Assembly: GCA_019915015.1 (NCBI GenBank)
Contig: JAHBBC010000001.1
Location: 4,092,001 to 4,156,000 of the forward strand
Source of the DNA: Auriscalpium vulgare
Taxonomy: Eukaryota > Basidiomycota > Agaricomycetes > Russulales > Auriscalpiaceae
Direction of reading: 5' to 3'
Length of the DNA: 64,000 bases
The position numbers and the translations under genes were made by a program. The notes below the pieces were generated by a model. That model was not told the DNA's origin and searched no databases. It saw only the letters and a program-made list of their open reading frames with translations. The stretch's first letter is position 1; each line of letters starts with the position of its first letter. Below are positions 34,918-46,839 of this stretch, one piece after another.

Positions 34918-36639
34918 TGCAGAGGGTCCAGATTCGCCGATCGGCGAGAATTTACAGTGATACTATTTCTGCACTTTTTATATTATAAAATGTTATTTGT
35001 TATTAAATTATTTTTAGCTTGTAGTACTAATATAACCACCGCAAAGGAATATTTCACGTAGATACTAAGTATCCTTTCTACGAAACTCACTAGTACTGGC
35101 AAGCGGCTTCCCTCGGTACGTTCCTATATTCATATTTGGAAGACGTCGGTCTCGAAGTTCTCTGTCTTTCACTGTTCAATATTCATGCGCAGCACCTTGA
35201 GTGATATACGCTATATGACAGTCGAAATATACCCACACACGCAGAATGGCAGCGCTGATCGCTGATCGACTCTCAATGAACAGTAAATATTGGGATGTAC
35301 CAATATTACTGTCCGTAATCACGGAGCGCGAAATTAATTAGAGCAAGCAAGAATGGGGAATTCAAAGGAGTTTCATGTCAGCGATTCTCCACGCCTACAT
35401 TGTGTTGTTGTACTAGTAGCCCTGCGACGATATGCTCGGCGCCGACCAAGCTAGCCCAGGAGAATGCGGAACTTGAGGAAGCCAGGCAGAGGTCTAGTTT
35501 ATCGCGGATGGATTCGCTTGGACTTGTTGACCGGGTTCCCATTCCCTCTCTGAAATTGTCTATCTAAGCTGCTTAGGTGGTCGAGATTCAGTGTCAGGAT
35601 GGGTCGCCACGGTATGTAGGTCCCGTCGCTAGAGCCAAAGAAGAGTCTCCGAGACGAGCTAGCCACAGGGAATAAAGGCATAGCGCCTTCAACCGAAGAA
35701 TATGCGTCCCGAACAGTCATTGTGAAATTGATATGAAGGGGCACGTCGCGTCGCGCATCAGAGTCTGGAGCGTGATATCCCAGCGCACCCATCGAAGCGC
35801 ATGTAGTGATCTCGACAGAGACTAACGAGCATGTGTCCTAGAATGCATCGTGCAGTACGACGCCATACATTTTGTGAACACTGGCCACATGACAAGGTCT
35901 CGAGACCGTCCATTGCCTGTCAGAACAGCATGGCTACGGACATTGGCGAAGGGCCGCGGATGGTCTGAACGGCAGTCACGATGCTGAAGGGAGAATGAAA
36001 GGACCTATGCCAGCTGAGGAGAAACCATTCGATTGTATGTTGTGAGTTCGGAGTTTCCAGACGTTCAGCGTACATCAAGTAGGGGATCGACAGCGAGGTA
36101 GGAATGCATAATCGTGATCGACCTCAATTGTGCGGGGTCTGCCAAGGGGCCACTGGCATGTTGAGGTCTGGTGTTTGAGTCTCGCTGTAGGGGTTTAACT
36201 CGACACCCTCGAAGCACAGTAGATGCAGACGACGGAGGGAAAGAGACTTGAAGGGACGCGCAGCTGGATGCCCAGATGCCATTGTCCTGAGGATCCTACA
36301 AGCCGTTAGAGAAACCAGGAGAATATTGCAGCCCGACGTGGGCAAGGCGGGAGCTCGTCGATGGCGGTGGGCAGAAGAGCGCGTCGCCGGCACTGGAGGC
36401 TGCACCCCGACTTTCCACTTCAGGATGTACGCGGCCTCTGCGCGCAGTCTTGCCCTCTCCCTACCACCACCTCCACACTGTTGTTCTTCTGTTTATCCGC
36501 TGATTCGATCAGCCAGGAGATAATACAGACAGTGTGCGCCAATTGTCTCTGTGTTCGCGATGCGCTTCCGCGTCGCCTGTACAGTACTGATTTCGCATCG
36601 TCTTCCCATAGCCCTAGGGAGACCTTCACACATCCCGAC
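34918..36639. other. Gene-poor region with AT-rich tract
   Basis: About 34960-35040 is unusually AT-rich for this window (long T/A runs). A small minus-strand frame at 35499-35792 is annotated separately. At 36124-36405 on the minus strand a short Leu-rich frame (SLRRLHLLCFEGVEL) resembles F-box/leucine-rich proteins but is isolated. The right end should contain the promoter of the deubiquitinase. Confidence 0.35.
35499..35792 (-). CDS. Hypothetical protein, doubtful
   Basis: A 97-residue open frame starting MGALGYHAPDS, without a recognised domain. Composition is ordinary and a few short motifs look protein-like (LFFGSSDGTYIPW). It may be an exon or the remnant of a larger F-box/leucine-rich gene spread over 35.5-36.4 kb. 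Nothing in the surroundings supports a function. Confidence 0.2.
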   Translation of the reverse strand: MGALGYHAPDSDARRDVPLHINFTMTVRDAYSSVEGAMPLFPVASSSRRLFFGSSDGTYIPWRPILTLNLDHLSSLDRQFQRGNGNPVNKSKRIHPR

Positions 36640-39600
36640 ATGGACAACAAACGACTTTCCGACCCTAAGCCACCAGCGGGAACGCCCGTCGCGCCGGCAT
36701 CGTTCTACGGAACCCAGGCTCAAAACCCTCCCCCACTCCCCGACCGTCCCTCGGGCGCATTGGGCTCTGCCAGCACCAATTTCCTCATGATGCCGCCCAA
36801 CCAGGAGCCCTACAATCCAGAATTCTCTCCATTCCGGGAGCCCGAGCTCATTCCTGACGACGAGCAGATGGAAGAGATCCCGAAACTCACTGCTGAGGCA
36901 GACACCGCGCCTCGACCATTCTCATACGATTCAACGCCAAGTACGATGGACGATGTGACAACATCATGGCCCGCGGCTGATGTCAATGACCCTTGGAGTT
37001 CGTCCTACGGTCCGTCTTACTCCACGGAGATGTGGGGTACGAGCACGACGGTGCGGCGGGTGGACATCGACGGCCGCAGCGAGCATGAAGAGAAGAATTG
37101 GTGGGATCCATGGGAGCGTGAGCGGAACCCTCGTCCTGGACCCGGCATCCTTCCCCCGCTCCTCGTCGACCGCCTCCACGACCCGGAGCATTCGCTCTTC
37201 TCCGTAACTGCGACCCCGCCAGAGGTCAAGCCACTCGCCCCTTCACCACCCGATGTTTCCCCCGTCAACCCACCCACCGCCGAGGAAGTCCGTACTGCCA
37301 TCCCGCATCCGAACGCGTACTACTGTCGGAAGCACAATGGCTGGGTGCTACTCATCTGGAAGGCGTCCTCCGTCGCACCGCCGCTCGCGCGCTCGTTTCA
37401 GGAGGCGCACCCCCACGCGAGGCTGCCCAGCCAAGCGCGACGCAAGCGCACGCATTCGTGCATCGCGGACGGCACGCAGTCGTTTGGGCCGACAAACCGC
37501 ACGCACCACTTCCATGTGTACGAGCGCGCCGTTGACGCTCGGAGGGTCTCTCCCCCGTTCCGCCGCAGCGAGTGGGAACCAGCCGAGCAGGAAAAGCAGC
37601 GGAACAGGAGGGCGACGCTGGGGCCCGACGAGAGTGGTCCCAGCGTGCAACTTGCGGATGCTATGGAAGAAGTTCAGGAGGAGGAGGAGGAGGGTGACCT
37701 TCTTGATCTTTACGTCTGCTGCCAGTGCTCTTTCTATGCTTTGGCGTCGCCCGATGTAATCCCGGGCGTCCTTCCGGTGAAGTACATCGAGGAACTTGTC
37801 AAAGACAAAACGGAAAACCCGATTGTGGGGAAGACCGGGGAGGCAACTGCGTTGACTGCATTGGAGACGATCCTGACGTACGTGGCTCATTTGTTATTCC
37901 TGTTAAGGCCGGGCAGCTGAGTTCGAGCACAGCATCATCGAGAACAAATTATGGAAGAATGAAAGCCGCGTGCTTCCGGTATCTCGGAAGACCTTCAAAA
38001 TGAAACTGGGTTGGACACCGCTGATGTAGGCGCCTCACGGTATTACCGTATTGTCAGCTCATGAAATGTGGAAAGGCGAAAGATATTTACGGCCCTTGAT
38101 TTCCTCGCCGAAGTTGCTCCAGACGCCGCATCGCCTGAAGATGTCAACCTCGTACCCCCAAAGACGGATACCAACACACACGCCCATAGCGTATGCCGCG
38201 CAAAACTTCTCCGAGCATGGGTCGAGCTCAGCGCATGGATGACGGACTTCCAGAAACGGTTTGGTGCGCTTCTTGTGTTCTGACTCTGTGGCGCAGTATT
38301 AATTATCCGAAAAGCACCATCCTTGAAGGACTATACTCCGCATCCTTTAACCGTGAAAATCGACAATGCGAGGGAGATGTATCAGAACGCCATAGGCGCG
38401 CATCCAGACCAAAGTGAGGTTTTCCCCGACGGCCTGTATCACTGCTTGACATCATACCGCAGTTGCACGAGGCAATCTGCCCGCCAGCCTTGTTGGCATT
38501 GACGACCTTCAAAATGCGTGGATAAAACTGGGCATGACGTCAACGACCTATTCATGGGGTACGTACAGATTGTCGGCAGTGTGCAGCTTCGCTCACATAC
38601 GTGTAGAACTGCTGGCCTTCGCCTACTACGCGCAGTGCCGCTGCGATCCAGCACACACGATCGACTACTTCACTGCCTTCTACTTTTTCTTCGACACAAT
38701 GACCCGGGTTGGCGAGCTGCCGCCCTCTGAATTGCAAGACATCGTCGTCGAAGAGCGCAATAAGAATCGTTTTACTCATGACAACGTCCAAGACGCGGTC
38801 AAGGTGCTGGGATTCGGCAAGGACGGTCCCTTAGGCGTTGAATTTGAAGACGACATAGAGGACGACTTCATCGAGAACGCATGGAGAGAGTCAATTCGGC
38901 GCGCGTGGCGAGAAGCGTCGGGCGACGCCGTGCGACTCATGGATATCCATGAAGCGTTCAGAATGCTTGCAGAACTGCGGAACAGTGCAGACCTTGTCCA
39001 CAAGTGGCGGTTGGAGAAGGACGGTGGAATGACGCCAGATCGCGCGCTCACGACACTTGAGGTGCCGAAGGAAATCGACGACACGATGCTCATTACGGTG
39101 TTTGATATACGGGTGGGTGTAGTCATTTCCAGGCACGAGTTGTCCTGATATCTTGTTCGTAGGTTCGGGAACAACCAACACAAACAGAGAAGATGCGGGA
39201 AGCTCTGGCTGTGATCGCCGAAGCCAGGGATAGTCAGCGCTTGCGCGATTATTTGAGCACTGGCATGGACCGTATGTCCATGATCTCAATGTCAAGTGCT
39301 CATTTCGTTGATGTTGCGTCACAGCGGGGGATATCATTGCGCCCACCCGATCCGACTGGCCGCGAGGTCTGAACCAATTGGGTAACACGTGCTATCTCAA
39401 CTCTCTCTTGCAGGTCGATGGAGTTTTCTGTTCCTGGAGACACAGTTTGCTAATTCATTCCTGCAGTACTTCTACACTATCAAAGACCTGCGCGACGCCA
39501 TTGCACCTCTTTTGGAAGCAACCGCGAAGGCGGTGGACGATGACAAGTTGTCAGACGACGACCTCAAACGCCACCGTGTTGGCGGGAGACTGGTTACTCG

Positions 39601-41457
39601 TCGAGAGATCGTACGCTCAAAGAAATGTTTGCACCCTCCGCTTTGGCCGGGACTGCTTGCTGATCCTAATCTCAGTCGTCGCACGACTAGCGGAGCTATT
39701 TCAGCAGCTTGAATTCGATGAGAATGCAGCGGTGACGCCTTCGCTCGAGCTGGCGAAGCTTGCGCTCGTCACTTCAAAAGACGAAGAAGAAGAAGACGCG
39801 GACCGGAACGGCACCGTCTCGTCGAATGACACGGACGCAACTCTTGTCGAAGATGCCCCGCTGCGGCCCATGACAGTGCCCAACTCGCCTGTGGTCGGAT
39901 CTCCGGACGCCGGGTCGTCTTCTTCCATTCTGGGCAAGCGCTCTCGATCCCCACCGCCCTCGGATATGGCTGTTGACACCCAGACAGACAAAGAGAACTT
40001 TGCTACGGCGCGTACCAGCCCCGCTGCGGAGCAACGTCGGCAGTCGCGGTCGCCCGGCCCGTGGGAGGAGGGCACGACACCCAACGACATAGTAATGGGA
40101 GAACCATCGGAGTCTAAAGTGAAGATAATACCTGCGAGGAAAGCGTCCGAGTCGACTATGATGTTCGGTGCGCATCATCGCGATGTGATCTACTACTGGC
40201 TCATATCAGATAGGGCGGCAACATGACGTTTCCGAGTGCATGGACAACTGCGTGTTCCAAATCGAAACTGCCCTGCTCAAGTTCAACGATCTCGAAGGGT
40301 CTGAGGAGGGCAAGTCAAGCATCGTCAAGCGGTAGGCACCTTCAGCTGTGTTGTTTTTACGGTAGATCTGATTGCTCAGTTCAAACTAGGCTATTCTTCG
40401 GTACCCTCAAACAGCGAATAACAACGGTCTCGACCGACGAGCCGAGTTCTCCAGCTCCTGTCCATGAGAAGGAGGACCTGTTCTCTCTACTTCCGGTTAA
40501 CGTTTCTGACGAAGGATACGATCTCTACGACGGGTTGAGCGGCTACTTCGACGACGTTGTTGAATTCCAGTCCAAGAAAGCGCGGATGGAAGTATCCCTC
40601 GTGGACTTACCTCCTGTGCTCCAGATCCAGCTTCAGGTGCGTATATATTTGCTCCGTTATCCTTGTGACAATCCTGACTTGCCGAGTAGAGAGCCCAGTT
40701 CGATCGAGAGACAATGCAACCCTACAAGTCTCAAGCATTCGTCAAGTTCGGGGAGACAATATACATGGACCGTTTTCTGGACAGCGCTAGCCCCGATAAA
40801 AAGAACCGGTCCAAAGCCATCCAGTCTGAACTCAGCTCATGTCGCGATCGAATTCATCAGCTTACGACGGGAAAGGTAAGCGCACGGCTGCTCGGTGTGG
40901 CCTTCCAGGACGCTGATGGCTATTAGCATGTGCCCTTCGGCCCAGCCCTCAGCAACACCTACGACTTCCTGAAGGAACAGACATCTGTCGTCCTGCCCGA
41001 AGTAGACGACAATATGCTCACCGAACTCGCTGCCGAGCAAGACTATTTGAGGACCGAACTCGAAGACTTGCGGGCTCGCGCGTCGAAGCTCAAGGAGGAA
41101 CTGGAAGGGATCTGGGAGGGCGAGCACGGCGCGGCGTACGAGCTCACATCCGTTTTCATCCACCGCGGATCATCGCCGTCGTGGGGACACTATTTCTTCT
41201 ACTCGCGGAACCTGCCCGACAGCCCCGACTCCTGGTTCAAGTACAACGACTCAGACGTGAGCACTGTCCCCAAAGACGAGGTGCTGGCAGATACGACCGG
41301 GTCGACGGCTAACCCGTACATGGTGAGCACGCCGTTCGGCATCGGGGCTGAGCTCTGCTGACAGCAGTCGCAGCTGGTTTACGTCCGCAAAGGGTCTGAT
41401 ATGATAAAGACAGTGAAGCGGTTCGATCCCATGACTATGGAGGATGAGCGATCATGA
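36640..41457 (+). CDS. Ubiquitin carboxyl-terminal hydrolase, Ubp2/USP25/28-like
   Basis: Cysteine protease that removes ubiquitin from substrates. Start ATG at 36640 (MDNKRLSDPK), stop TGA at 41455-41457, more than ten exons. A long N-terminal region (to about 37900) is Pro/acidic-rich, with a Cys-containing module (YYCRKHNGW ... YVCCQCSFYAL). The middle contains repeated helical segments (ELLAFAYYAQ, AFRMLAELRNSADLVHKW) typical of Ubp2-type enzymes. The catalytic domain has the Cys box GLNQLGNTCYLNSLLQ (about 39366-39413), a QHDVSECMDN motif after the 40.2-kb intron, and the His box GSSPSWGHYFFYS with WFKYND (about 41166-41260). A long acidic insert (about 39720-40160) separates the fingers, and a coiled coil precedes the His box. 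Cys, His and Asp are all present. Confidence 0.88.
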
Positions 41458-42089
41458 TATATGTGTCTTGCATTGGCTAGAGTAAGCATACCCGGGCGCG
41501 CACTGTATAACACTCATTTGCCATCTGTATGTATCACCTATTAACAATGTACCGGAAATTCTGTGGACCCAGAAGTGGCCCGCGTTTACAGGGCAACCTA
41601 GACTAGGTGGACGTGCAAGTGCAGGTTTTGAAGACGTTGATGGGGCAGTCTGCACGTTGTTGATTTCTTCTTCTCTCGATCTGGCATTTGTCTCAGTTGC
41701 CTTCCACGTCATCGACTCTGTCCTGCCTGCCCACCGTCAACTACGTTAGACAATGCATATCGTTCAGTCCAGAGCTGTACTTTTTGAACATTAATCTGGC
41801 TCTGGATGAGGATCGCACGTAGAGATAATATTGTAGCTGATCTCGCGAGTGATTACATAATTTACAATATATGTGAGCGCACCGTTCCCACGTCCGCTTC
41901 AAGCGCCCGTCCCCGAGCCCTCCTCATCCCACAAACCACTTTGCGTTCAAAATCTCCCCCATCTGCAAATCTTTGCTGTTACTGTAAATAATATTATCTC
42001 TATCCTTGAAATCCTCCCCACCTTCCCAATTGTCTGACGAAGAGAAGAGTGCTCTAGTGCTGCCAGTCATCATCTCCCTTTAGTCACTT
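41458..42089. other. Intergenic region
   Basis: No gene recognised. It contains AT-rich stretches (about 41830-41870, 41985-42000) between the deubiquitinase stop and the start of the peptidase pseudogene. Confidence 0.35.
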
Positions 42090-43905
42090 CTCCGAGACCA
42101 CAGCCGTCGAGCCTGACCTTGTCTCGCTCTTTGAGCGCGTCCACTTCTACACCGGCATCTCGGACGACCATCCTCCCCTCCTCCACCGTTCAGATCTCCT
42201 GCAGCACCCCTTTGTCATCATCCGTCGAGGCAGGTTCTCCAGCATCCCAGAGAAGACCGCTCACGGAGTCGTCCACCCGGTCCTCAAGAACGAGTGATGG
42301 AAGGAGACCGTTGCTCCAGAGATCATTGTGCTGCTCAAGGAGGAGACCCTTGGCATTCGGGTCTCCACGATGCTGCCAGTCCGCTTACCACCCTCGATGA
42401 GGACGGCAAGGATGTCCTCGACAAACACATCGTCCTGTGGATCTCTGTTCATCCTAACACCACGACAGAGACATCCTGCCGCGACGCCAATGCCTCCATT
42501 CTCGCCATTCTCGCTAAGCACGGCATGCAGGACGCAGCCGTTCACTGGTTTGAAGGTGCTGTCGAGTCCCTGGCAGCTGCAGGTCCCTCCTATGATGTCC
42601 GTCGTCGGGGACACGGACCCGACCCACTGGATCCGCCGCGCTCTCACGGCCGTCCTAGGCGTTCCTCTCGCTGCGGAGCAGTGGCAGGACAAAGATGCGC
42701 AGGGCTCCCTCGGTGTATACTTCCACGAGGGCAAGGATCGGCATGGTAACAAGAGCACGAGGGTTATGGCGCTTACGAACAAGCACGTTACCTCCAAGGA
42801 CACTACGGCCGACTACGAGTACGGTGGCCGCCCTGGTGCATCTCGTCAGTACATGCGTAAATGCGGTAGTCGTCGGTTCCAGCAGGTTGTCAACGAGACG
42901 CACGCGCTGATCGCGAAGAAGCTCGGTGAAGCGAAGTTCTTAGCCGAGCAGCTTGCAGAACTGTCGGCGAATCCGGCATCCGACGACGAGGAGTGCGCGA
43001 TGAAAGACAAGGAGTGGAAGCAGGTGGACTTGAAGAGGTTAAAGGTGGACGTTGGTATCCTGGAAGACTTCCTCAAGCGATGCCCACCAGCGAATCGTCG
43101 GGTGGCTCGATTGGGCACCCAAAATTGCTAACGTTCTCGACAACCGCCGCTATACTCGAGACATCGGCGACATCGCGCTTGAGGAGGACAAGTTCGTGAA
43201 GAACTTCAAAGGCAACTTTGTCTATCTTGGTGTGTTCTGCTTTGATCTCTCTATCGCTTCTTTCCTCTTCATATAACGGAAACTTGAATCTTTAACCGGC
43301 AAGTTCACCCCCGAGGAGATCATTTCGTGTATCTACCCCAACGCCGCCAATACACCATCCTTCCAGTACCTGACAAATCATCTCTTCAGAATTTCGGGTT
43401 ATGTCGACGCCGCAGGCCTGGCAAAACCCTACTTCTTGGACGAGCAAGGTAACCCTTGCTTCATGAAGGATGGGCAGACGACCAATCTTACCTTTGGTCG
43501 CTTCTCCGAGTTGGAAGCTTACACGTGTGACAAGTTCGACCACGATTCGTGGGAGGTCGCTGTCTTCAATTTTAACAGAAAGCACGGCAACTCTCAAAAT
43601 ATGGTGACTCTAGTGCATGCATCTTTAACGCCGAAGGCAAGATGGTCGCTATCTTGCATTCCAGCATGCCCGGGGGAATGTCCAAGCACGTCACGTTTGG
43701 CACTCCTGCTCACTACGTCGTCGAGCTCATCAGGGAACTCTACCCCCACGCCGATTTTGACCGCCTCAAATTTTTGCCGAAACCGCAGCTTGATGCCTCG
43801 AAGTCCCTTTGTTGTCGGCTTTTCACGGTCGAATCGCTGCGAACGTTGGTCCCTCCTTATCCTGTTTTTTTTTTCTGTGCCGCTCTGTGTCCGCCGGCGG
43901 AATAG
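42090..43905 (+). pseudogene. Trypsin-like peptidase-family pseudogene
   Basis: Fragments in changing frames follow the order of an agaricomycete family that I know only as serine-peptidase-like, with a GDSG-type motif. Visible pieces: LVSLFERVHFYTGISDDHPP, IVLWISVHPNTTTETSCRD, VVGDTDPTHWIRRALTAVLG, LTNKHVTSKDTTADYEYGG, VGWLDWAPKIANVLDNRRYT, and YGDSSACIFNAEGKMVAILH, then FGTPAHYVVELIRELYPHAD. An in-frame TGA lies at 42295-42297. Frame changes occur near 42386, 42585, 43075 and 43595. The last separates the beta strand before the active-site loop from YGDSS, where Gly of GDSG is replaced by Ser. The many lesions argue for decay rather than introns. Confidence 0.7.
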
Positions 43906-44155
43906 TAGAGAGTGCGTGCTTGATGTTTAAGCAATATGTGGGCGTGTATCAGAGAAAGCGCGCGGGGCAGACAGAACGGGCAGCTAGCGGCGGAAAGGGC
44001 GGGCGGGAGCACAGGATGCAGCGAGCGTAGCCGAGAAGCCGGTGAGCGATGTTGGACGCCGATCGGCATTGACGTCGTCGCACTCAATATTTGAACATGG
44101 CAGCCAATATGTATTCATCACCTCAGCTGTTCACATTCTTCACCAGACCACCACC

Positions 44156-44830
44156 ATGTTCAGAGCAACGTCCCTTTCAAGCCGCCCGCTCACGCGCTAC
44201 AGCACCTTCGCCGCGTCGCGGCGCTCCCTGATGACCATCAAGAAACCCCAGGTATGCTCCTCATGCAATATGTTCAGGAGGACTTCCATGTTGACTTGGT
44301 GCGCGCAGTACACCGCCCACGCGACTGCTCGTGGCAAGGGCCGCGACGGCGAGGTCGCGTCGAACGACGACGACGGGCTCAAGCTGCGCCTCGCATCCCC
44401 CAAGTCGCTCGGCGGGCGCGGCGACGGGCAGAACCCCGAACAGCTCTTGGCCATGGGCTTCGCAGGTGAGCCGCATTCCGCCCTAGGCGCACACGCGCAC
44501 ACCATACTCACTGATAGTTTTGCAGCGTGCTTCCTGACGTCGTTGCAGCTCGCGGCGGGCCGCGTGGGCAAGACGCGCGAGGCGGGGGCAGCGGTCGTGC
44601 ACGCGCAGGTGCACATGGGCGAGGCGGAGGAGATGGGCGACTACGGGCTTGCGGTCGATATCCAGGTCGAGGGCGTCGAGGACCAGGAGCTCATTGATGC
44701 GGGACGCGAGGTACGCCGTATACGGAGCATTCTTCGTTAATGTTATTTGGCTGATTATGTTGGGCTGCAGCTGTGCCCTTACTGCCGTGCGATGAAGCAT
44801 GGGGCGGTAGTGAACGTGAAGAAGGTTTGA
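44156..44830 (+). CDS. OsmC/Ohr family peroxide-detoxifying protein, copy 1
   Basis: Thiol-dependent hydroperoxide reductase-like protein. Four exons (44156-44251, 44309-44465, 44526-44710, 44771-44830) join in frame to 165 residues. The N-terminus is Arg/Ser-rich (MFRATSLSSRPLTRYSTFAA), a probable mitochondrial targeting sequence. The core has SLGGRGDGQNPEQLLAMGFA followed by the peroxidatic Cys in ACFLTSLQLAA, and the resolving Cys in LCPYCRAMKHG. The extra Cys in CPYC replaces the usual Ser of CPYS. It sits 259 bp upstream of a second copy. Confidence 0.9.
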
Positions 44831-45053
44831 GGTTTGACACGAAATAGAAAATGGGCTCCTTTGAGTTTTTCCCCCGTCACGACTCTGATATGCGGAGTCT
44901 ACATACTACCTGTATCGTATTGATACCAACGTATGTTTTGCGCAAGGAGCAAGCAAAGTCATATTGTTCACTTGTTGAAATCGTGAAGCGAACCTGTATG
45001 ACGAAACCGTTTCCCGGGGTTGTTCCGCCAGCGCAGTCTCTCCCTTAGCGGCT

Positions 45054-45080
45054 GCTCTTCTCTTCTCTTCTCTTCTCTTC
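45054..45080. repeat. CTCTT pentanucleotide repeat in the promoter of Ohr copy 2
   Basis: About five head-to-tail CTCTT units ending 9 bp before the start codon at 45090. A pyrimidine-rich tract in this position is common in fungal 5' leaders, but the strict periodicity marks it as a simple repeat that could vary in length between strains. Confidence 0.8.
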
Positions 45081-45089
45081 ATCACAGCC

Positions 45090-45756
45090 ATGGTCTTTGC
45101 TCTCCTCCGCAGCTCCCTCTCGCGCCCTGTGCGCCTCCCAGCGTCCGCGCATCTTGGCCGCCGCACACTTATCACGCTCAGAGACGTCACCGTGCGTCTA
45201 ACAGTCACTCGCCCCACCACATTTCGCTCATCGCCCACAGTACACCGCGCACGCGACTTCTGCGGGTCCGGGGCGCAATGGCAAAGCCACATCCGAGGGT
45301 GCGCCCGACGCGCTGCCGCTCGAGCTCAAGATGGCCGTGCCGAAGTCGATGGGCGGGCGCGGCAATGGGCACAACCCCGAGCAGCTCTTCGCGATGGGCT
45401 ATGCGTGTGCGTGCTCCTTTCCTCTCCCCACCATCCCGATGCGTATATCAAACACACCTTTCGTTCACTTTCAATCATCTACCTGAGGACGTGCGCTGAT
45501 ACACCGCACAGCGTGTTTCCTCGGCGCGCTCCACCTCGCCGCGCGTAACGCGCGGATCCCGGACTCCGCCTCGCGCGCGAAGGTACACGCGACGGTGCAC
45601 CTCGGGCACCCCGAGGGGCTCGAGGGCTTCGGGCTGCGCGTGAAGCTCGCGGTCGAGAACGTCGAGGAAGACTCGCTTATCGCCGCCGCACACGCGCTGT
45701 GCCCGTACAGCCGCGCGCTCAGCCAGGGTGTCGTCGTGGAGGTTGGCAAGGCGTGA
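45090..45756 (+). CDS. OsmC/Ohr family peroxide-detoxifying protein, copy 2
   Basis: Three exons (45090-45191, 45241-45406, 45512-45756) join in frame to 170 residues. The N-terminus (MVFALLRSSLSRPVRLPA) looks like a mitochondrial presequence. The core reads MGGRGNGHNPEQLFAMGYAS then CFLGALHLAARNA with the peroxidatic Cys, and LCPYSRALSQGVVVEVGK with the resolving Cys. The first two introns sit at the same places as in copy 1, but the third intron is absent, so the last two exons are fused. The two copies are diverged, an older tandem duplication. Confidence 0.9.
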
Positions 45757-45925
45757 GCGTCGATGGAATTCGGCAGGGAAGCTGGAGAAAGGCAGGGCGC
45801 GTGTAGGATGGACATAACCAGAACGTAACGATGGACCAGCTGCAAAGCACGTGGAATATTCCTTGGTCTTCCTTTCTCCTCACTGCAGCCAGTAAGTATC
45901 CCAAAACGTCCGTCGCCGTTCTGCC

Positions 45926-46640
45926 ATGTATACCAAGGTAATGACTCTCGGTATCGGTCATACGGATTCCATAGGCTGCATGGCATTCTCGCCCGATGGA
46001 AAGCTGTTGGTCAGCGGAGGCGACGATGGTAAAGTCGTCGTTTGGGACACGCTTACGGGGGCCATGGTGTTCAGAACGGAGGTCAACAGCGAGGTGGTTG
46101 GCATCGCCTGGATCCCTGGGAGAAAGCCCGGTGCCTTACTATGCGTGATTTCGACTCAGATTTTTGATCAACTCCAGGGCATAGATAATGTACGTCCGTC
46201 GTCGAGTAACAACGGTATCCGCTGCATGACCATTGACCTGAGTGTGTACAGCACGCCCAGAGGCCGCGATTCAAAGTAATGACCGGGGCGAAAGGTGCGG
46301 TGTATACGCTGTCGCATACGATATCACAACGGCGATATTCGCCGTCCCTGTTGGAGAGGAGGTCCATGTCTTCCGCAAGTACGACGACGGTGAGAACCTC
46401 GGCTACCTGTCCTGCTGGTTTTGACTTGGCCATCCAGGGCGATACGCATCGTGTCTCCAATTACCGGAACGCCTCCCGATCCATCGAATTTCATCAGCAA
46501 CGCGACGTTTGGAATGGACCGAGGAGTCCGACCAGTCGGTGCATTTCTGCGACAAAAGGCGCGCCCTTCGTATTTATGTAACCTACGGCGTAATGTCAGT
46601 GGTTTGCTTGGTATCATTCAGGCGGAACAGTAAACCTGTA
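45926..46640 (+). pseudogene. WD40-repeat gene fragment
   Basis: Begins with MYTKVMTLGIGHTDSIGC followed by AFSPDGKLLVSGGDDGKVVVWD, a clear WD40 repeat, and a second, weaker repeat (VVGIAWIPGRKPGALLCVI). Further pieces, GVYAVAYDITTAIFAVPVG near 46295 and SVHFCDKRRALRIYVTYGV near 46550, lie in other frames. Some are separable by plausible introns, but one change of frame near 46300 has no splice sites. WD40 proteins of this kind normally carry six to eight repeats; only the N-terminal part is visible before the next gene. A truncated relic is likeliest, although a short intact gene is possible. Confidence 0.55.
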
Positions 46641-46839
46641 TGTCTTCCAGATGTTGGGATTTGCAAACATGCGACATCAAGTGGCACTCAAGCGCGTCCT
46701 CTTTTGTCTTTTGTTAGGTAAGCGCATCGCCTGCGAGCGGACTGGGGACGAGTCCATGGTACACTGTCGTCACATTTCAAACCCACGAAACCTCCGTAAC
46801 AGGTGCCATGGTCTTCAGTGCGCGAAAGAAGTTTATTCT

